Shown: positions 5,784 to 6,014 of the stretch, one piece after another
Layout: each line of letters starts with the position of its first letter
Position numbering within the stretch: position 1 is the stretch's first letter
DNA from: CAYJPV01 sp964547975
GTDB lineage: Bacteria > Acidobacteriota > Vicinamibacteria > Vicinamibacterales > JAKQTR01
Assembly: GCA_964547975.1 (NCBI GenBank)
Contig: CAZJRM010000278.1
Location: 1 to 6,014, forward strand
Length of the DNA stretch: 6,014 bases
Direction: 5' to 3'
The notes under the pieces: model-generated
What the model was told of the DNA's origin: nothing
What the model saw: only the letters and a program-made list of their open reading frames with translations
Database searches by the model: none
Made by a program: the position numbers and the translations under genes

Positions 5784-5954
5784 TCAGTGTTTCGCGGCTT
5801 TCGCGGCCTTTCGGGCTTCCGCGTCCTCTCGCTTCCGCAGTTCGGCGGCAAACGCGTCGCGGGCGGCCCGCGACCCGAGAATCCAGCCAATCACGATCCC
5901 GACGACAATCGTGCCGGGGCTGTACAGAAAATGCCCGGCTCCCATCTCACCCAT
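5784..5954 (-). CDS. Small single-span membrane protein, uncharacterised (56 aa)
   Basis: This is a 56-residue protein. A short N-terminus (MGEMGAGHFLY) leads into one hydrophobic span at about 14-27 (GTIVVGIVIGWILG). A charged Ala/Arg/Lys/Glu-rich helix follows from SRAARDAF to the end, finishing ARKAAKAAKH. Positive charges after the span suggest an N-out/C-in orientation with a cytoplasmic basic tail. The start at 5954 was chosen because AGGAG lies 6 nt upstream. An in-frame GTG 9 codons earlier (5981) would place this Shine-Dalgarno inside the gene. It converges on the phosphoesterase gene with 16 nt between stop codons. I do not recognise a family. Similar short 'one TM plus basic tail' proteins are common and mostly unstudied. 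The clean ribosome binding site and coherent TM-plus-helix design argue that it is real rather than an antisense shadow. Confidence 0.62.
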   Translation of the reverse strand: MGEMGAGHFLYSPGTIVVGIVIGWILGSRAARDAFAAELRKREDAEARKAAKAAKH

Positions 5955-5960
5955 TGCAGA

Positions 5961-5965
5961 CTCCT
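5961..5965 (-). promoter_or_regulatory. Ribosome binding site of the 56-aa membrane-protein gene
   Basis: AGGAG on the minus strand, 6 nt before the ATG at 5954. It decides the start over the upstream GTG at 5981. Confidence 0.6.
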
Positions 5966-5976
5966 GATGGTCAAGG

Positions 5977-6014
5977 CTCACGGCTGACGACTCGCCGCTC
6001 GCGGCTCTCGGCCG
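5977..6014. repeat. Degenerate short G+C-rich repeat at the right edge
   Basis: Successive related units read CTCACGGCT (5977-5985), CTCGCCG (5991-5997), CTCGCGGCT (5998-6006) and CTCGGCCG (6007-6014, cut by the window edge). The complement reads as AGCCGYGAG-like units. No gene is seen here, and any promoter for the 56-aa gene would lie in or beyond it. The full extent is not visible. Confidence 0.4.

Noticed and set aside
5788..5825. Repeated TTTCGCGGC units near the end of the small-protein gene
   Set aside because: They are explained as codons for the KAAKAAK tail of the 56-residue protein rather than an independent DNA repeat.

Overview
This is a G+C-rich bacterial window (roughly two-thirds G+C by eye) that carries mostly housekeeping and cell-envelope genes packed closely together. 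I see no phage, transposon, CRISPR, rRNA or tRNA signal. The mix suggests an environmental Gram-negative, and Acidobacteriota (possibly Vicinamibacteria) is a tentative guess. It rests on a beta-barrel protein ending in Phe, an orphan RsbW-like kinase and a class II-type EPSP synthase; nothing here fixes the taxon.

Layout: (1) 2-1078 (+), the C-terminal part of a polytopic GT39/ArnT-like membrane glycosyltransferase, cut by the left edge. (2) 1055-1744 (-), a small secreted outer-membrane beta-barrel protein that converges on the glycosyltransferase and overlaps its 3' end by 24 bp. (3) 3148 to 1865 (-), a two-gene unit of an RsbW/SpoIIAB-type ATP-binding kinase followed 6 nt later by an inositol-monophosphatase (SuhB) family enzyme. 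The beta-barrel gene lies 120 nt further downstream, beyond an imperfect stem-loop. (4) 3149-3232, a compact divergent promoter region. (5) 3233-5767 (+), an apparent operon of aroA (EPSP synthase), aroK (shikimate kinase, 4-nt overlap) and a calcineurin-like metallophosphoesterase (4-nt gap). (6) 5784-5954 (-), a 56-residue single-span membrane protein converging on the operon. (7) The last ~40 nt hold a degenerate G+C-rich short repeat that runs off the window.

Functionally, AroK and AroA catalyse consecutive steps of the shikimate pathway (shikimate to shikimate-3-phosphate to EPSP) and appear translationally coupled. The phosphoesterase shares their transcript, but its substrate is unknown. 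The kinase/SuhB pair looks regulatory or phosphate-metabolic, with no visible anti-sigma antagonist or sigma gene nearby.

I did not find a convincing new biological system. The points most worth checking are the aroA promoter geometry, which suggests a leaderless or SD-less start and a possibly bidirectional -10, the orphan RsbW-SuhB pairing, the unexplained phosphoesterase in an aro operon, and the uncharacterised small membrane protein.
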